Assembly: GCA_026261815.1 (NCBI GenBank)
Contig: JAMPIT010000230.1
Coordinates: 6,695,001-6,759,000 of the forward strand
DNA from: Monarcha castaneiventris obscurior
Lineage: Eukaryota > Chordata > Aves > Passeriformes > Monarchidae
DNA length: 64,000 nt
Direction of reading: 5' to 3'
Shown here piece after piece: positions 25,525-39,800 of this stretch. Each line of letters opens with the position of its first letter. Within the stretch, counting starts at the first letter, position 1. The notes under the pieces were generated by a model. It ran no database searches. It was not told where the DNA came from and saw only the letters and a list, made by a program, of their open reading frames with translations. A program made the position numbers and the translations under genes.

Positions 25525-28490
25525 GGTCAGAACCAATAAAGCTTGCACTTCATCCAATTTTTATTTTCAGACAGGATTTTCAAAGAGGCCTAGGGGATTC
25601 TCAGGTCTTATTAGAAGTCCCTGGGAACTGGGCTTTTAACTCTTTGAAACTTCTTATCTTGCTCCTGTAAGCTTTCATATTCTGCAGCCCCAAGTCAACA
25701 CAGACAGCAGGCAATCATTGACACGAAGCAAGGTTTAAAGGATGGGTTTTAAATCAAGGAGCTACTTACCTGACCACAACCAAAGCTGATGCCTGTGCCA
25801 CTACAATCTTGCTATCAAGTCTTATGATTCCTCAATATATAACTTCAAATGTCAAGATAACACTGGGATGCTGCTACCTGTCCTTTCAGACTGCTCCTAA
25901 AAATAAATGAAATGGGCCAGCAATAATTCTCTGACCCTGGTATTGATTAGCACAGCATGGCTCACATGCATTTGGCTGACTTCTCTCATTCTATCTCCTT
26001 TCCCTCCAAAACAAAACAGCTGGATCCTACCTCCCTGGATCCTTGGCCCATAATATATCCCCAGTCTTTGCCTGGGTATTGTTTGTAAAAATGCTTATTC
26101 AACACTCCAAAATGCACCTTGGACATGACCATGCTGGTAGTTCAGGAGTTTGGATGATCATGTATCTGTGCTCAGGCCCAAACTGTGTCCAGGATTAGTT
26201 TATTGACAAAGAGATAACCTAGTGCTCCTAGAGGATGATGCATTTTGGGTGACAGTTGGATTTTTTTGTTGTCTGGAACTGTAAGGCAAAGTAGACTTCT
26301 TGATGGGTGCATTTCACTGAAGATTTTTTTTCATAAAGCAATTATATTCTTCCCTGGGGAAGTAGCTTTCTCTGTCCTTTCTTAGCCTGAAGATGTAATG
26401 ACATTCTCTGAAAACAGAGAAATCACTCAAAAAATTACTTAGTCATGTCTTTAGTGTGGGCTCTCTCTGCCAAGGATTGGCAGTGTAAGTTCCATAAAAC
26501 AGCCTTAACAAAGCCCTTAACAAAAGTATTTTGAGAAATGTCTATTTCATTCACCATCATAGTGTAAGTGTCGAAGTTAAAAGGTGAAGGCTTGTAATCT
26601 CAACATGGAAGTTTAACTACAACTTTGAGACAAGTGCCAGATCCAGATGAGAGAGAGTTTAGAGTGCTGCTTCTTCTTGGCTCCCAATTACTGATGTGTA
26701 TTTCCATTCTTAAGAACTCCATTTCTATCAGGTGCTTAACTTCCTTGTTTGGAAAATTCTGTTACTAAACCAAAATTGCTTAGCCAAACACTTAATTTAT
26801 ATGCACGTCTGGCACAGGTGGTCCTAACAGTGACCAAGTTCTTTGGGTCTGGACCTTGACATTTTTGCTGCCTTTTCTCGCCTAATCCAGATATCATTTT
26901 CCATTTTTCATGGGCTAATCTTATTCTCAGCCCCTTCATATTTCTCTGGTTTCAGTTCTCTCATTTTGAAACCATCAGTCATTCCTTAAACAACACGCTT
27001 TGTTATCCCAAGTCCTTCCTTTCACCTCTTCTTTCTTTTGCAACTTTTCTGGGGGAAAGGCATTCCTTGCCTTAGGTCTGTTATCTGTTTTTCCTGCCAT
27101 ACATTAAAAAAAAAAAAAAATCTGTTACCATATTATATTCTCATCCTCTACTCAGTCTTCTCCTAGATACTCAAATTATGTATTTTATATATGAGTTCTT
27201 CCTTACGCAAACCACCATTTAACTGTGACATCCTCAGGGCTCTGAGTTCTCTCCCCTCCTAGAAGCAGCTCGAGGCCAGTTCACTGCTTTCAGCTGTTAT
27301 GAAAAAAAAAGCTGGAATTGGAGACTCCCTGCTCCATCTCTTGGGAGCTGCTATTAAACTGAGATTGTGTTCCCTGGTCTGAGCTGCACTGCAGCTCTGC
27401 TGCCACCATATCAGTGCCTGGACATGCTCCCTATTGATGCAGACTCTGCCCCAGACCTTCAGATTTAATATCCCAGCCTGATCTCAGACCTCCCTCATCA
27501 CCATGGGCTTGCTGTGGCCTGGCCTCTCAGCTAAACCTGGGTGGGGTTGCCAATCTGCCCTGCTTGCTTTGCTCAGGTGTGGGGGGACTGGCTTCTTGTC
27601 CGTGAGGCTCCTGCCCGTGCCAGCTGTGCTCCCATCCTCAGCCACTGGCTCACTTTCCTTCAGGGAGCAGACTGCCTCTGCTGTTCCCTGGCAGATCCTT
27701 TCTGGGCCATTTTTCATTCAGATTTTTATGTCTGCTGAAATAGCACTTGGCTTCTACCGTGTGAGAGACAAATATATTCAAAAAGTTCTTGCTTCTTTTA
27801 TTATTGTTCTTGATTTAAATACTTTATTTAGATTGTGTGCATCGATGATAGAAGGTTTGGCTTTTCTCTTTTAGTAATCCTTCATGAAATATGGAGATTA
27901 TAATCTCTTTCCTTTATTAACAGGCATCTCCTCCAAGTCTAGCAATTTCTTTTTTAGCACTTTCTAGTGCTTTCCTTCTTTCACAAGCCTTTCTAAGGTG
28001 GCTTTCCTCTTCAAAGTTACAGTTTCTATTCTTAAATCGAAAACATGCCAGTCTTTCTGCAGAATCTTTACTACTACTTACTTGTTTAGTTGTACTGACT
28101 CCTTGGAGACAAACAGTTGAACACAAACATGAACTAGAAAAATCCTAGTCTTCTTCAGCTGTCATATGTATTTACAACTACTTAAAAGTTATTTTGTGTA
28201 CATCTGCATTCTTGTAATGCAAATGCAAAGATGTACTATGAGACCTATTGCTTGTAACTGTTCAGTTATTTAATACTGTTAAAAATACTTTTCTGTCTCT
28301 TGGTTTTTACATTTTTTTAATATGTTTACCATTTTGATTCTATTTCAACAACTTCTATTCCCTTTAATATCCCTTCAAAAGACTGCATGTTCACCAACTT
28401 CCTTTGTTGCAAAAGCTATTTCACTGTCACACCCTCCTGTTGTTCTTATCTAATTGTTTAATTTAAAGAAAAAGGAAACATCAGATAAGG
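25525..28490. other. Noncoding DNA with a GC-richer block at about 27240-27740
   Basis: No gene is recognised. The block at about 27240-27740 is clearly richer in G and C than its surroundings. It carries overlapping open frames of up to 123 codons on plus and 77 on minus, none with a known domain. It may be an old LTR or other repeat that I cannot assign. A short poly-A run lies near 27106-27120. Confidence 0.4.
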
Positions 28491-29117
28491 GAATCACAGA
28501 ATCACAGAATGGTTTGAGTTGGAAGGGACCTTAAAGATCATCTAGTTCCAATCCCCCTGCCATGGGCCAGGACACCTTGCACTAAAATGGGTTACTTAAA
28601 GCCCCATCCAACCTGGCCTTGAAAACTTCCAGAGATGGAGCTTCCACAGCTTCTCTGGGCAACCTGTGCCAGTCCCTGACCACCCTCACAGTAAAGATTT
28701 TCTTCCTAATATTTAATCTAAACCTGTCCTCCTTCATCTTGAGGCCATTCCCCCTTGTCCCATCACTTCATACCCTTGAAAAAGTTCCTCTCCAGCTCTC
28801 TTGGAGTCCCTTTAGGTACTGGAAGGTGCTATAAAGTCACCCCAGAGCCTTCTTCAGGCTGAACAGCCTCAACTCCCCCAGCCTGTCTCCACAGCAGAGG
28901 TGCTTCAGCCCTCTGAGGATCTTTGTGGCCTCCTCTGGACTCGGTCCAACAGCTCCATGTCTTTCTTTTGCTGGGGGCCCCAGAGCTGGATGCCATATTC
29001 CAGGTGGGGTCTCACCAGAGCGAGCAGAGGGGCCAAATCCCCTCCCTCACCTGCTGCCCACGGTGCTGGTGATGCAGCCCAGGATGTGGCTGGGAATCAG
29101 GGATGAGCATCTCATTG
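28491..29117 (-). mobile_element. CR1 LINE fragment, antisense on plus
   Basis: It starts with the CR1 3' signature (GAATCACAGAATCACAGAAT), then GTTGGAAGGGACCTTAAAGA and CCTGCCATGGGCCAGGACAC. It continues through the 3' untranslated region into the end of ORF2 (GGGGCCCCAGAGCTGGATGC, GATGCAGCCCAGGATGTGGC). About 630 bases remain. The intact terminal repeats and long clear matches suggest a moderately young copy. Confidence 0.92.
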
Positions 29118-32085
29118 TTTATTCCACCTGAAAGCCAAAGTGGTTCTCTAAAGCTTCTCCTGTTCTTTCATGTCCAGGAACACATTATTCTCCCTCCTAA
29201 GTTTATTATGGAGAATGCAGAATACTTAAGCAAAAAATGAGACTAAATTAGAAAGTACATGTGATTTTAGTTTCTTAAAACAAGTTCTTTGTTTCGCAAC
29301 ACAAAGGTTGCATAAAAAAAGACTGTGTTAATTGGGCCCTTGGAATACATCTTTGTTAAGAACATTTACTGTCAATGATTCAATCTTTTTATGAAAGAAT
29401 TTATACCATCATGATCTGCATTTGTGTAAAACCCTTTGCTCTGAGTCATTCAGATGATGGCTACTTTCCAAAATGCTGAAATTACTCACCACAAATCTAC
29501 TGCAGTGACAGAAATGTAAGTTTTGAATAATGGATTTAAGAAGCCTATATTACATTTTGGCTCATAAGCTGTATTACCATAAAAGAGACATTAAATATAT
29601 GTGTGCAGTACAGCAAGCTCCTAAAACTCATCAATAGGGTGACAAATGGCATGAGAAATTTAAGGTTTTGAGTTTCAGAAGTCAGATGGGATCTAGTTTA
29701 GAAAAAGTTAGTCTTATGATCACAGAAATCTAATCTTTAATACCAGAATTATTATTACATTCAAAGGGGATGTTATTTGAAAGCCTTCATCTACTTTTCA
29801 GAGTAATGAGTAAACCCGCTGACAAATTTGAGGTTTTCTTGATGAGCAAAAGTAACAGAGGATGCAGTACTTTCTTTTCATTTTCTACCCTTCTTCTGCC
29901 TCCTTATTCTGATATTCCAACCTTCTATCATGTTCTTCATATTAAATACAGGCCAAAGGAAGGCAAAGGAGGATAACCCTTCATAACCCCACCCAACAGG
30001 TTTCCTCACCTTTCTGAGCTCCAAGCAGGAATTATATATTGTTTTCTGAATACAACAAGGGGAGAAGGAACTGGGAGAAATTTTGACAGACCAGCAGCAA
30101 AATGTTGAGGGTCTCATGTGCAGAAGCGGCCCTGGGGGAGTGGAACAGGGTTACTGTTAATGTTCTTATTGCTTGTGGTGCTCAGAATGTGGCTGGGCAT
30201 TAGTAGGCAGCGCTCCTGAATTTACTTAATTCTGTCAATAATTCACAGCAAAGCAGACAGAAATGTTCATCATGAGAATTAGGGGCCTCACCACAATGAT
30301 GAATCAGCCTCTTAAATGTTTTAATATGGGAGAATTGTACTGACATCGGGGTGGTGGGGGCTGGGGGGAAGCACAGAGAGTGGAAAACAAAACAATAAGT
30401 AATTTTTTCCAAAGGGTGAAGAAAACCATAAAACCTTTTGGAAAAATATTCATCTTTTTAATAAGTCTTAAATAAGTAGCCATGTACCTCACCTGCAAAT
30501 GATATGGTGACAATCATGAAGAATCATGGCTCTGGCTGCCAACTTCACAGCATTATATTTTATTAGCATAATGATAAATGCATGTTTCTGGAAACGTAGT
30601 GGTGAAAAATATTCTGAATCAGAACAGTACTGCCAATCTGACCAGTATAATTAGTATTACATCCTATTTTCATTGTGCTTTTTGTCTTTGGGCAGCAAGA
30701 AAAGTAGAAACTTATTATATAGCTAGACTACCCATTCTAGAACAAGACCTAAATATCCTAGATGTAGTGAGAGGGAGGGGCCTTTCCACCTATATTGGGG
30801 GTTTGGACATTTTGGTGAAGTTCTCACTCAAACTTTTCAATGAAAAGTCCTTTTCAATCCACATATGCCAATAACAATAAGAAAACATCTGGAATGCCAT
30901 TGGTCTTAGTCAAAGATTATGATAAAATCAGGAAAAAATAAGGAAAAAAATGTTTTAAAAAAAGATAGGGGTTGGGCATTTTTTAATTGATAAAAGGAAT
31001 TTCTATCATTTCAAATCATGAATAGTCTCTCACTATACACTGAAGAAACTGCCTACACTGCAGAAATAAGACAAATATAAACTCGTTACTCTTTTCTGGC
31101 CTTTAGAGGACTTACACATTTGAGAAGTTTTTTAATATAGGCTTACAAGCACTGTCATAAATTATTCAGAGTTTGATTTTATATTGGATTTGTTCCACAA
31201 TGCAGTGATCAATGTGGGTTACTTTCAGAAATGAGAATGGCAGTTTCTGTGAAACGCAGAAGTTAATAAATCCTGTTTTAATTGTCTGTAGTGTGTCACT
31301 GTGGGTCAGACAATGGGTCAGACATTTGGTTTATTAGTGCAGATTCTGATCACTGTTTTGCTGCAGTCGAGAACGAGTTTCTCAGTTCACTTCTAGTTTT
31401 TCATTTAATGAGATACAGAAGAGACCTTTCATGTGTACTGGTGGTTCTATAACTCCACTGGCTTGCAGGTTTTGTACAGGATTTCATCATTAGCAGATAA
31501 TTACCATTAACATTTTCTGCCATATTGCTCTTCTGTAGTCATAGAAAGGCACTTCATTTGACATCTACTTCACTTCCACAACTATTTTAATATTAAAAAC
31601 TTTGCTAATTTTCAGTGGATTAGGAATAGTCTATTTTGCTCAGGAGATAGTTTGCCTACAGAACAGTATGGTCAAGGAAAATAAACTACTGTGCCTTCCA
31701 GCTAAGAATAGATGGCATCTCATGTATCTGAAGGAAATTGTCATTAATGCTATTACTGTTAAAATTAGAAAAAATTTTTTTCATGACACAACACATAGGC
31801 AAAAATATTCCTTATCAATTTTGATGAGATGTGACAATATACATTAACATTTCTCTCCTTAAATGTCTGTAGATTTTCCTGTATGTTTTCCAATATTGTC
31901 ATAATCTTAATATTTTTTACTAGATTATTATCAATCTTTCTATTTTCCCTCTATTCTCACACTCCTCTTCATACTATTGCTGTTCTGGTCTTGCCCTCTC
32001 ACATTATTTCCTCATCAATCCTTTAAAAACCTGCTTTACTTAAAATTGATTATCACATTCTCAAAATATACATTCAGCAGTAAAT
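29118..32085. other. AT-rich noncoding DNA, no gene recognised
   Basis: Only short open frames without recognisable domains are present. I see no RNA gene or mobile element. Confidence 0.5.
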
Positions 32086-32137
32086 TAGAATAGATTAGAC
32101 TAGACTAGACTAGACTAGACTAGAATAGAATAGAATA
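32086..32137. repeat. TAGAC/TAGAA pentanucleotide microsatellite at a CR1 3' end
   Basis: Six or so TAGAC units are followed by three TAGAA units, with TAGAATAGAT at the left edge. The array abuts the CR1-like fragment on its right, in the place where the CR1 terminal repeat would lie. It probably grew from that terminal repeat. Confidence 0.85.
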
Positions 32138-32210
32138 TTTCAGTTAGAAGGGACCAACAAAAATCATCCTGTCCAACTGCCCAGGTGACATGCAGAAAGT
32201 TGCCAATTAA
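32138..32210 (-). mobile_element. Short CR1-like 3' fragment, antisense on plus
   Basis: TTTCAGTTAGAAGGGACCAA followed by ATCATCCTGTCCAACTGCC resembles the start of the reverse-complemented 3' end of a CR1 subfamily. The match fades within about 75 bases. It is too short for subfamily assignment. Confidence 0.65.
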
Positions 32211-35200
32211 CCTTCTAAAATGTCTAAATATGGAGATTAAATGAATACCCTCATTAAAAACTGCAGGTAAAAACCTCTTTTTTCCTTCACTGTAAATTAA
32301 ACTTTTAATGGAAAAAGGGCAACATAAGAGAACAATATTCTTTTCAGCCTCAGGAAAAACTGCAGCCCATCTGAATGAGGAAGCTGCACGTCTGGATGGG
32401 TATCACATGGAAATGGATCACGTGGATTTAGCAGAGGGTATAGACTCCTTCACCCCTTCAAGTAATCTGTACCTGATGGCAATGCCGAAATCCTGAACAG
32501 AAAAACAGATGTAATATAAAAGAAACAACAGAAGAAAAGCATGAGGAAAGCAAGCAAAATCTTCTTAAAAATAATAAAGTAATATGATGAAAGTTCCTCT
32601 GGGAATTGTAGTTAAAGTATTTCTGTGCTTGTACCAGCATAATCCTCATGCACTTTTTTTTGGTGAAGATCTTGGAATTTACCATGTAGCATTTATTGAT
32701 TTTGAACCTGTGTAAGGTAAAGGGATTTTGTAGAGCTTTGTTCACTGAAGTGGATTGCAACTAATTTAAATAGGATATAAATATATCCTAGAGACTTCTA
32801 TGGGAGCTGAGTAAAACCAAACAAAACTTTAAACCAGTCCAGTAGGGGATGGGGCTCATTTTACCCATTTTGAACCATGTCTGATTTAGATCAGCAGTAC
32901 ATGATCTCCCTGAGGTATAGAAGCACTTCAGAGAAATATTCATCAATACAAGTAGCAACAAAATTTTGTTTATGAGCTGTCTTCCATCCAGAATTCACAT
33001 GTAATCATTTTGCACAAATCATCTCAATTACTTGTGCAACTTTATGGCATATACAGCTATGAATTTTACCTCTTCCCTTAAAGTCTTTAAGCATTCCAGG
33101 CTGCCTGGAAAAGGTGTGGGATTCCCAAGATTTTCATATGAGTTTTGCAGGGTTTTTCGGGTTGGCTTTTTTTTTAAGTGGAAAATTAGTGCCAAAACCC
33201 TCCAGCCACTCACACTTTATTACAGACACAAACTTTACCTGCTTTATCCTCAAACCCTATTTCCTTGAACTATAACAAAAATGTTGACCAAGGTAGTAAA
33301 TTTCCAAGCCGGTCTGTGATAAATTTCTCTTTTAAGTATATTTTTAATTCATTTTTATACAGCCATGCAAACATACTTAAAAGTTTCTACCTCTTTTAAA
33401 AGTATACAGATGTGGCCCAATCCTCTGCTGTCTTATTCCAAAAGAAGTCAGACCCTCTCAGAAAAAAAAAGAACCTCTCAGAAGAAGGCTGCTGTACTTC
33501 TAACTGATGCTCTGGCCTTTTGCTCAAGTCCTGGTATGTAAGATAAGCTTTTCATTAATGCTCCAATTTTCCAGAAAGCTTCCTTGTACTCCTGAGCCAA
33601 CAGGACTCCTGTCTTCTGCCTTGGATATCGTCCAAAGTATTAACAATGATTGCTGAAGTTTGCTTAATACCTCAGTAAATAAACAAGTTTTATGTTCTAT
33701 CTCCCATGGCTGTCAGCCACCGCCTGTGTTCCCAGACACTGCTGAAGCAATGGGCCAGAAACAGGATTTAGCTGCTACCTTGGAAGAAACGGATCTGTGA
33801 ATATCTCTTCAGAAAAACAGTTAATCAGCGTGTCCTCATTTGCATGGCCCTCTTAGCACTGGTTTTACTCTGGTGTTTCACTGCAAACTCTTTATTTCAG
33901 AGAAAAATAGATTATATTAATTCTAATAAATTATTTTATTCTCTTCTGTTCTCTTACTAAGCCATATATTAACTTCATGAGTTAATATAAATTAACTCAT
34001 GAACAGCATTTTTTCGTATTAGCAGTAGTGGGTAAGAAAGACAAACTGTTTTGGATTCCAAAGGAGAACCACAGGCTGATTTATTCACACTGATTAAATT
34101 AAACCCTGAATCTTGAGTATCTTTTATAATTAACTATGTGATTTATCCAGACTGGTTTATTGGGTTCCTTGTTTTTACTGCATTCATTTTTTTCACTTGT
34201 ATACACTTTAGGTCCAATGCAACGTGTGCATTTTAACAGATCAGACAAGCCTAATGGCTCTATTTTCTATTTCATTTTAAATTGTATGTTTTTTCCCAGT
34301 TGCTATGTGATGTTTGAAAACCAATTCATTAAAATGCACATTTTTCTCAGGCAACTGCTGCTTCATATTTGAGTGGACATATTTGAAGGGCTTTTTCAGC
34401 TGAATGGTGCTGTGCTTCCCCAGCAAAGAAGCTAGAAATGGTTTCCAGCTTGGAATCACAGACACGTCACGTATGTCAATGTTGATCTTTTCAACTCATT
34501 GCTAATAAAGCCTGAAATCAAAGAAACATGTAAAGATAAGAGATGGAAAAACCTACATCTGTGGAAAAATAAACCTTTTCTATCTGCCCAGCCAGATCTG
34601 CATCTTCATTACTACTGCATCACTGAAAACAGACATTAAAACATAAATTGGCTCTAGTAAGATGCTCAGCACTTTCTGTCCAAAGATGAATGTAATTTCC
34701 CAGTAATTTTAGAAAGGGTGGGAATTGTGAGAATACTATGATCTAGTTGGCTGAGGAGAAACAGAGAAGCTGAAGCAGAGCCAGTAGTCTTGTTATTTTT
34801 AATATAATCACCAAAGACATATTTTTCATTGAAATCCCCAATTAGGATGGACATTTAACTCTCTTACATTCCTTAGAGAACCAGTCCAATCTTACTGTTC
34901 TCCTAATCCATTTTACAGGTAATAAAGGAAGACTGACAAATCCCATATTACAGAGATTATAAACAGTCAGTCTACTACATATTTACTATGGAATAGCAAC
35001 AAAGGCAGTTGCTGAGATCATTCAACATCTGCCAACTAGTTAAAACTAAATCACAGGAGACTTTCTGGGTATTTTAGCCTTTCAAGTGGGAATCTAAATT
35101 CTGTGCAAAGAAGTCTGTCTCACATTGCTTTTGTATTAGGTCTCACACCTCAGTAAGCTGTATTTTGCACTTTTTTCTATTCTTAAAAGAAAAAAACAAC

Positions 35201-36782
35201 ATAGAAAGCTGTATCAAAATCCATCTAAAAATTTCCTTCCTTAAGCAAAAATGAATGGATAGTCCAAATTGCCAATTCTTGCTTTCTACATTTTATCAGT
35301 GTCCCTCACTCCAAGATGAAAGGAAATATTTGAATCAAGAGTAAGCTTCCTGTAGGAAAAAGAAGGCAGAGGAAACCACATTGTACATGGCAACTTGCAA
35401 TTTTACACAAATCAGTAATTGACAAGTACACACTGTGTGAACAAAGACATGCAGCAGAAAGGAAACAAAGCCTGTCACTGACATTTATAACAACATTTTC
35501 AGATGGTCAGAAACACCATGTTCAGTCCTCAGCCAGTAAGGTGTTTCGGGCTACATCTGTCACCTCTTACAAATCACTGATTCAGACTGCCACATATTAA
35601 ATTCTTTCAGTATATGTTCATGAATCAGTCAACCTGATATAACTCCTCCAGCCAGGCTCTGTACATCTATTTGTCTCCTTCATATACATCTCCTTCTGAG
35701 CTGCTTACACTTGGAAAATTGACATCTGTTGGAGCCAGGGAGGGTAAATCACTATTAACATTGCAGCTAAGCATGAGTGTAGATGTGCAAGAATAGCAAA
35801 ATCTTGCTTAGAAGCTAAAAGAGCTCTATTTACTGGGGAAAAAATGTATATATTATTTCATACAATTAAATTCCTGCTCTTTAATATAAACCAAATCTAC
35901 TTACTTAGTCTTGGACATCACACTCAAATTGGTATGTCCACACTACCAGCTCATCAAAGAATTGCATGTGTCTGCAGAAAGTGGAATTGGTTCTGTAAGG
36001 CCACCTAAAATAACCCTTTATTGAGTTATTCCCTTTATCATAAAAAGCTTTGGAGAAAGAAAAAAAAAACAACCCAAACCAAAGCCTCAGACATTTGCTA
36101 TTCCAACCTGTAAAATAACTAGATACAGAGTTTTCATCCAAGTATAAAAATCTCATTCAGCTTTTTTCTTACTGTCCTAGAGATCAGCCAGTGGAGCTCA
36201 GTGTCTCTTCTAATCTTCTCTTTCTTCATCTTGTTCTGCAGGTAGGTTCCTCCTCATTATATAAACTCAAAAATAGTCTGTGAAAAATTGTATTTGACAA
36301 CTCATTCCAATCTGTGCCTCTAGGACTGCGTAAAGCAGCAATTCTCAAACTTTTTGGCAATGCAGCCCTCCTTTGGTAGCCTGTCTTCGGAATGATATCT
36401 CCTCTCCTTGACAGCTACTTAGGTTTAACCTAATATGCAGCATGATCCAGGAGTGCCAGATTTCATAATTGTTAGCAGAGGACAGGATCCTTCAGGACTG
36501 AAGGGTGAGAAGAGGCTGTAATTACTAGCTATAGGTTTTTCCATTTCCCCTGGAGTTGTTAACTATCAGCAATTAAAAATAGGTACTGCTACTATTGGGA
36601 AAAATGGAAATATCTGCCTCTAGTAACGATAGCTGCTTGTAGTTCTCTCTCCTGGAAAAAATGAACTGCTCCTGTCTTACCTGAGCAGTACTCCTATGTC
36701 ATACTCATAAAATCTCATCACAGTGCTGCATGGCAGAATTATTGCCTGTATGAAAAGCATGGATATTTTCTTCAATTTAAAA
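32211..36782. other. AT-rich noncoding DNA, no gene recognised
   Basis: No gene or mobile element is seen. The one structured feature is the hairpin palindrome at 33974-34003. Confidence 0.5.
33974..34003. repeat. Perfect 13-bp inverted repeat with a 4-base loop
   Basis: The left arm TTCATGAGTTAAT and right arm ATTAACTCATGAA are exact reverse complements around the loop ATAA. The stem would be AT-rich. It is not followed by a T-run that would suggest an RNA terminator, and no element boundary is visible around it. Confidence 0.9.
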
Positions 36783-36855
36783 GTGAAAAAAAAATAAAAA
36801 AAGAAACCAAAACCAAAAAAAAAAAACAAACCACCACACACAAACAAAAACAAGC
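36783..36855. repeat. A-rich low-complexity stretch
   Basis: The stretch is almost entirely A with interspersed C and a few G and T, passing from poly-A into CA-type repeats. It gives a phenylalanine-rich chance frame on the minus strand. No retrotransposon body is recognised beside it. Confidence 0.8.
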
Positions 36856-39800
36856 CAACAATCTCCACCTTGTTTTTAAATACTGGATCTGGTGAATTGT
36901 TTCATTGAAGATTCACCAAAATATGGTAAATCATACTCACCAAAATATCATAGTTCACCAAAAATATGATTTCAAGCCAAACTCAGCTTGAAAACTCATG
37001 AGACCAGCTCTAGTTCAGTAATTTCAGAACACTGAATAGTCCCAGTAGAGAAATCACACTGTGGTTGGGGTTTTCTGCTATGCTGTACTTTAGCAGTGAG
37101 GTCTATCACAGGCAATGTGGGAATTTCGAGAAAAAGTGTCCTTGCAGCCTGATTGAGACAAAAGACCTGCACCCCAGTTTCCACTGACAGCCCAAACCAC
37201 CAGCTGCTGCACTGGTTAACACCTGGTCAGTTCATGCAGACCAGAGGAACAGATTCAAGAGGACCAGCTCAGCTTTGAGTAACTTTAGACCTCAGAATGA
37301 AATGGACCAGCTGAAGAGCCTGGTAAGAGAAGGAGAATTGGAAATTATGCCTAAAGCCTCTTGATAGTCCAGCTCTTTGTTTCTTTTTGTTCTTACTTGT
37401 AAAATGTTTTCATTTTTTCCTCAAAATGCATCTAACAATGCATCTTTAAAAATCAAACAATTTAATTTCAGGATGACATAAATTTGTCACAATTCACTCA
37501 CCAATAATTTATGTTGTTCTGGCCATGCTGCCTTTTACTATGCTTCAGCTAAAGCAATTTTATATCTCAAATTTATGGATTCTACTCTAGAGATGTCCCA
37601 CCCTCACATCTTACTTTGTATCTCCAGTGATCTCATGTTCGAAATAAAATTATATAACTTTCAATGGTGTTAAGTTACTCAAATTTTGACTACCAGAAAA
37701 AGAAATGTCTCCTCTAGAAATAAGAAGCACCCCTGTCAAGAATGTAGGCTTTCCATCAGACAGCTGCACCACAAAGGTAGTTTTCTAATGGAAGTAGGTG
37801 AGCAAATCTTGTAAGAATTTGGATTTAATTCACTAGTGTCAACTAAACCAGTAGATATGGAAAGTTTTCAAATGTCCATAATTATATAGACAGAACCAGA
37901 CAAGTGCTTCACAATTCAGGTTTTCCATAATTCGTATTTTAAAAACATTCTCCTTTTCTCACTTTTCCTACACCGAACTGCCCTGCATGATGTTTTCAGC
38001 CTACATTTGGTGACCTGTGAGAGTGTGTTCTGTCACAGCAAAAATTTCAGTAAACCTATCCCATGATTCTGAGGGGAAATCTCCCAACTCGTGAATCATC
38101 TCACTCCTAGCAGGGCAATTCCCTCACTCTTTCAGTAACACTCAGAGCCAGAATCAACACATTGCCAGCGAATCTGGCTTCATAAGCCTGTGTTGCACCA
38201 AGTACTCTGAGATGTGTGAATAGTTTCTAAAATGTAAGACCTTCTGAAAGACATGCAATAATTTCTAAATATTGGCATTTCTAATGTTGCTGGTAAAATC
38301 TGGTAAAATAAATACTTAAACTAAAGAATCAATCTTACTAGATGAAATAAAAAATCCCTCCCATAAAACAACCAGCAAGTTGTCTGACCAAGAGTGGCAG
38401 AGGTAGGTTGGTATTTGGGTGACATGGGGCCATCACCAAGAGCTGTCCTGTAAGTCACCAGCCACACAACAGCATTCTGTGCAGCTCCAGTCACACACTT
38501 ACAGAAGGCAACAGCCTTCTTTAGTGATCACTGAATATATTCTTTCTTCCTTCTTGCCTTCACTGTCCAAACATTTTTGGCTCTCTTGTTTCCTGTCATT
38601 TGGCAAAGCAGCTGTGACACTCTGGCACCATGAGCTCATCCCAGCTGAAGCTGCCCATACATTAAGACTGGGTCTGTGAGGACACATCTTTCTTTAGGAC
38701 AACGTGCTAGTACAGCACACTGTTTGGAAGTACCTCCTAGTTATGACAGCTCTCTTGTCGTAATTTTGAAAGGACAGAAATATTTCAGTAGCTTCATTAC
38801 TTCACCAGCTATAAAATAAAAATTTCAATAGCTAGAAAAAATATGTGTAAGAATATGGAATAAAAGAAACCTCTGCTGCTTCAAAAATAGCTGTTCTTTT
38901 CTTACTTTTCAAGATACCTGGTGTATCTTTTGGCATAAGAAAATCACACTATTATTTTTTCACAAGTGAAAGCCATCAATTTATCTCCTTATTGACATTT
39001 TAAGTTACACAAATTTCTACACCATAAAATGGAAGCAAAATACAGTGAAATTATTTTATATCTCCAGTTTTATTATCCAAGCCACAATTTCTCCTGCTCT
39101 CAACAAGAAAAGTTTAAGTTTAGTGCTACTGAAAAGCATTTAATCTATTCTTGCAAAACACAACATGAGCTGAGTGTCAATCAGACCACACCTCCTAATG
39201 ACTCACATCCCATTTGTCTTTACGGCACCTATATTTTCAAGGAAAATATCTTTAAAAACGCACCTTTTTTTTTTCTAGGTATGCTTTTTTTGTTACATAT
39301 AAGATTGTATTTCAAACAAGCTAAGGGCAGGTGGGACCCTTTCATGTTTCTGTGGTCGTGGCTATTTTTTTTACTATTACTGTATTGCCTACCAGTTATT
39401 TTTCATGTCATTTGTATGAAACTTAAAGCCAGCAGCAGGAGGTGAGTCATTAGGAGTAATTTTTTAAAATAAGAAAATTTTATTGTCAAATCATAAAAAA
39501 ATAGCAGAGGACAAAGTAATATCTGAGTGAACTTTGTGTTCACTTCTGAAAGATGACTGTGTCTCAGCCTCTTCTCACTCCCTAAAAATCTCTGCAGCAG
39601 TTGCAGAATGCGAGCAGACAGAAGCTCAGATACATTTCTCCCCATGAAATACGTGGAACACCTGCTGGCTTCCTTTTCTTTGATGTAGAGTTTGGCAGTA
39701 AGTCAGAAGACTAAAGCTCTATAGGAGCCAGTGATACAGTGCCCACTGGGGCATCATCCTGTACTGACCTGAAGTCACAGGACTCATTCTCTCATTCTGT

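Noticed and set aside
39029..39445. Plus-strand open frame of 138 codons with a hydrophobic C-terminal part
   Set aside because: It has no recognisable family, no promoter island and no splice context; its hydrophobicity follows from T-rich DNA.
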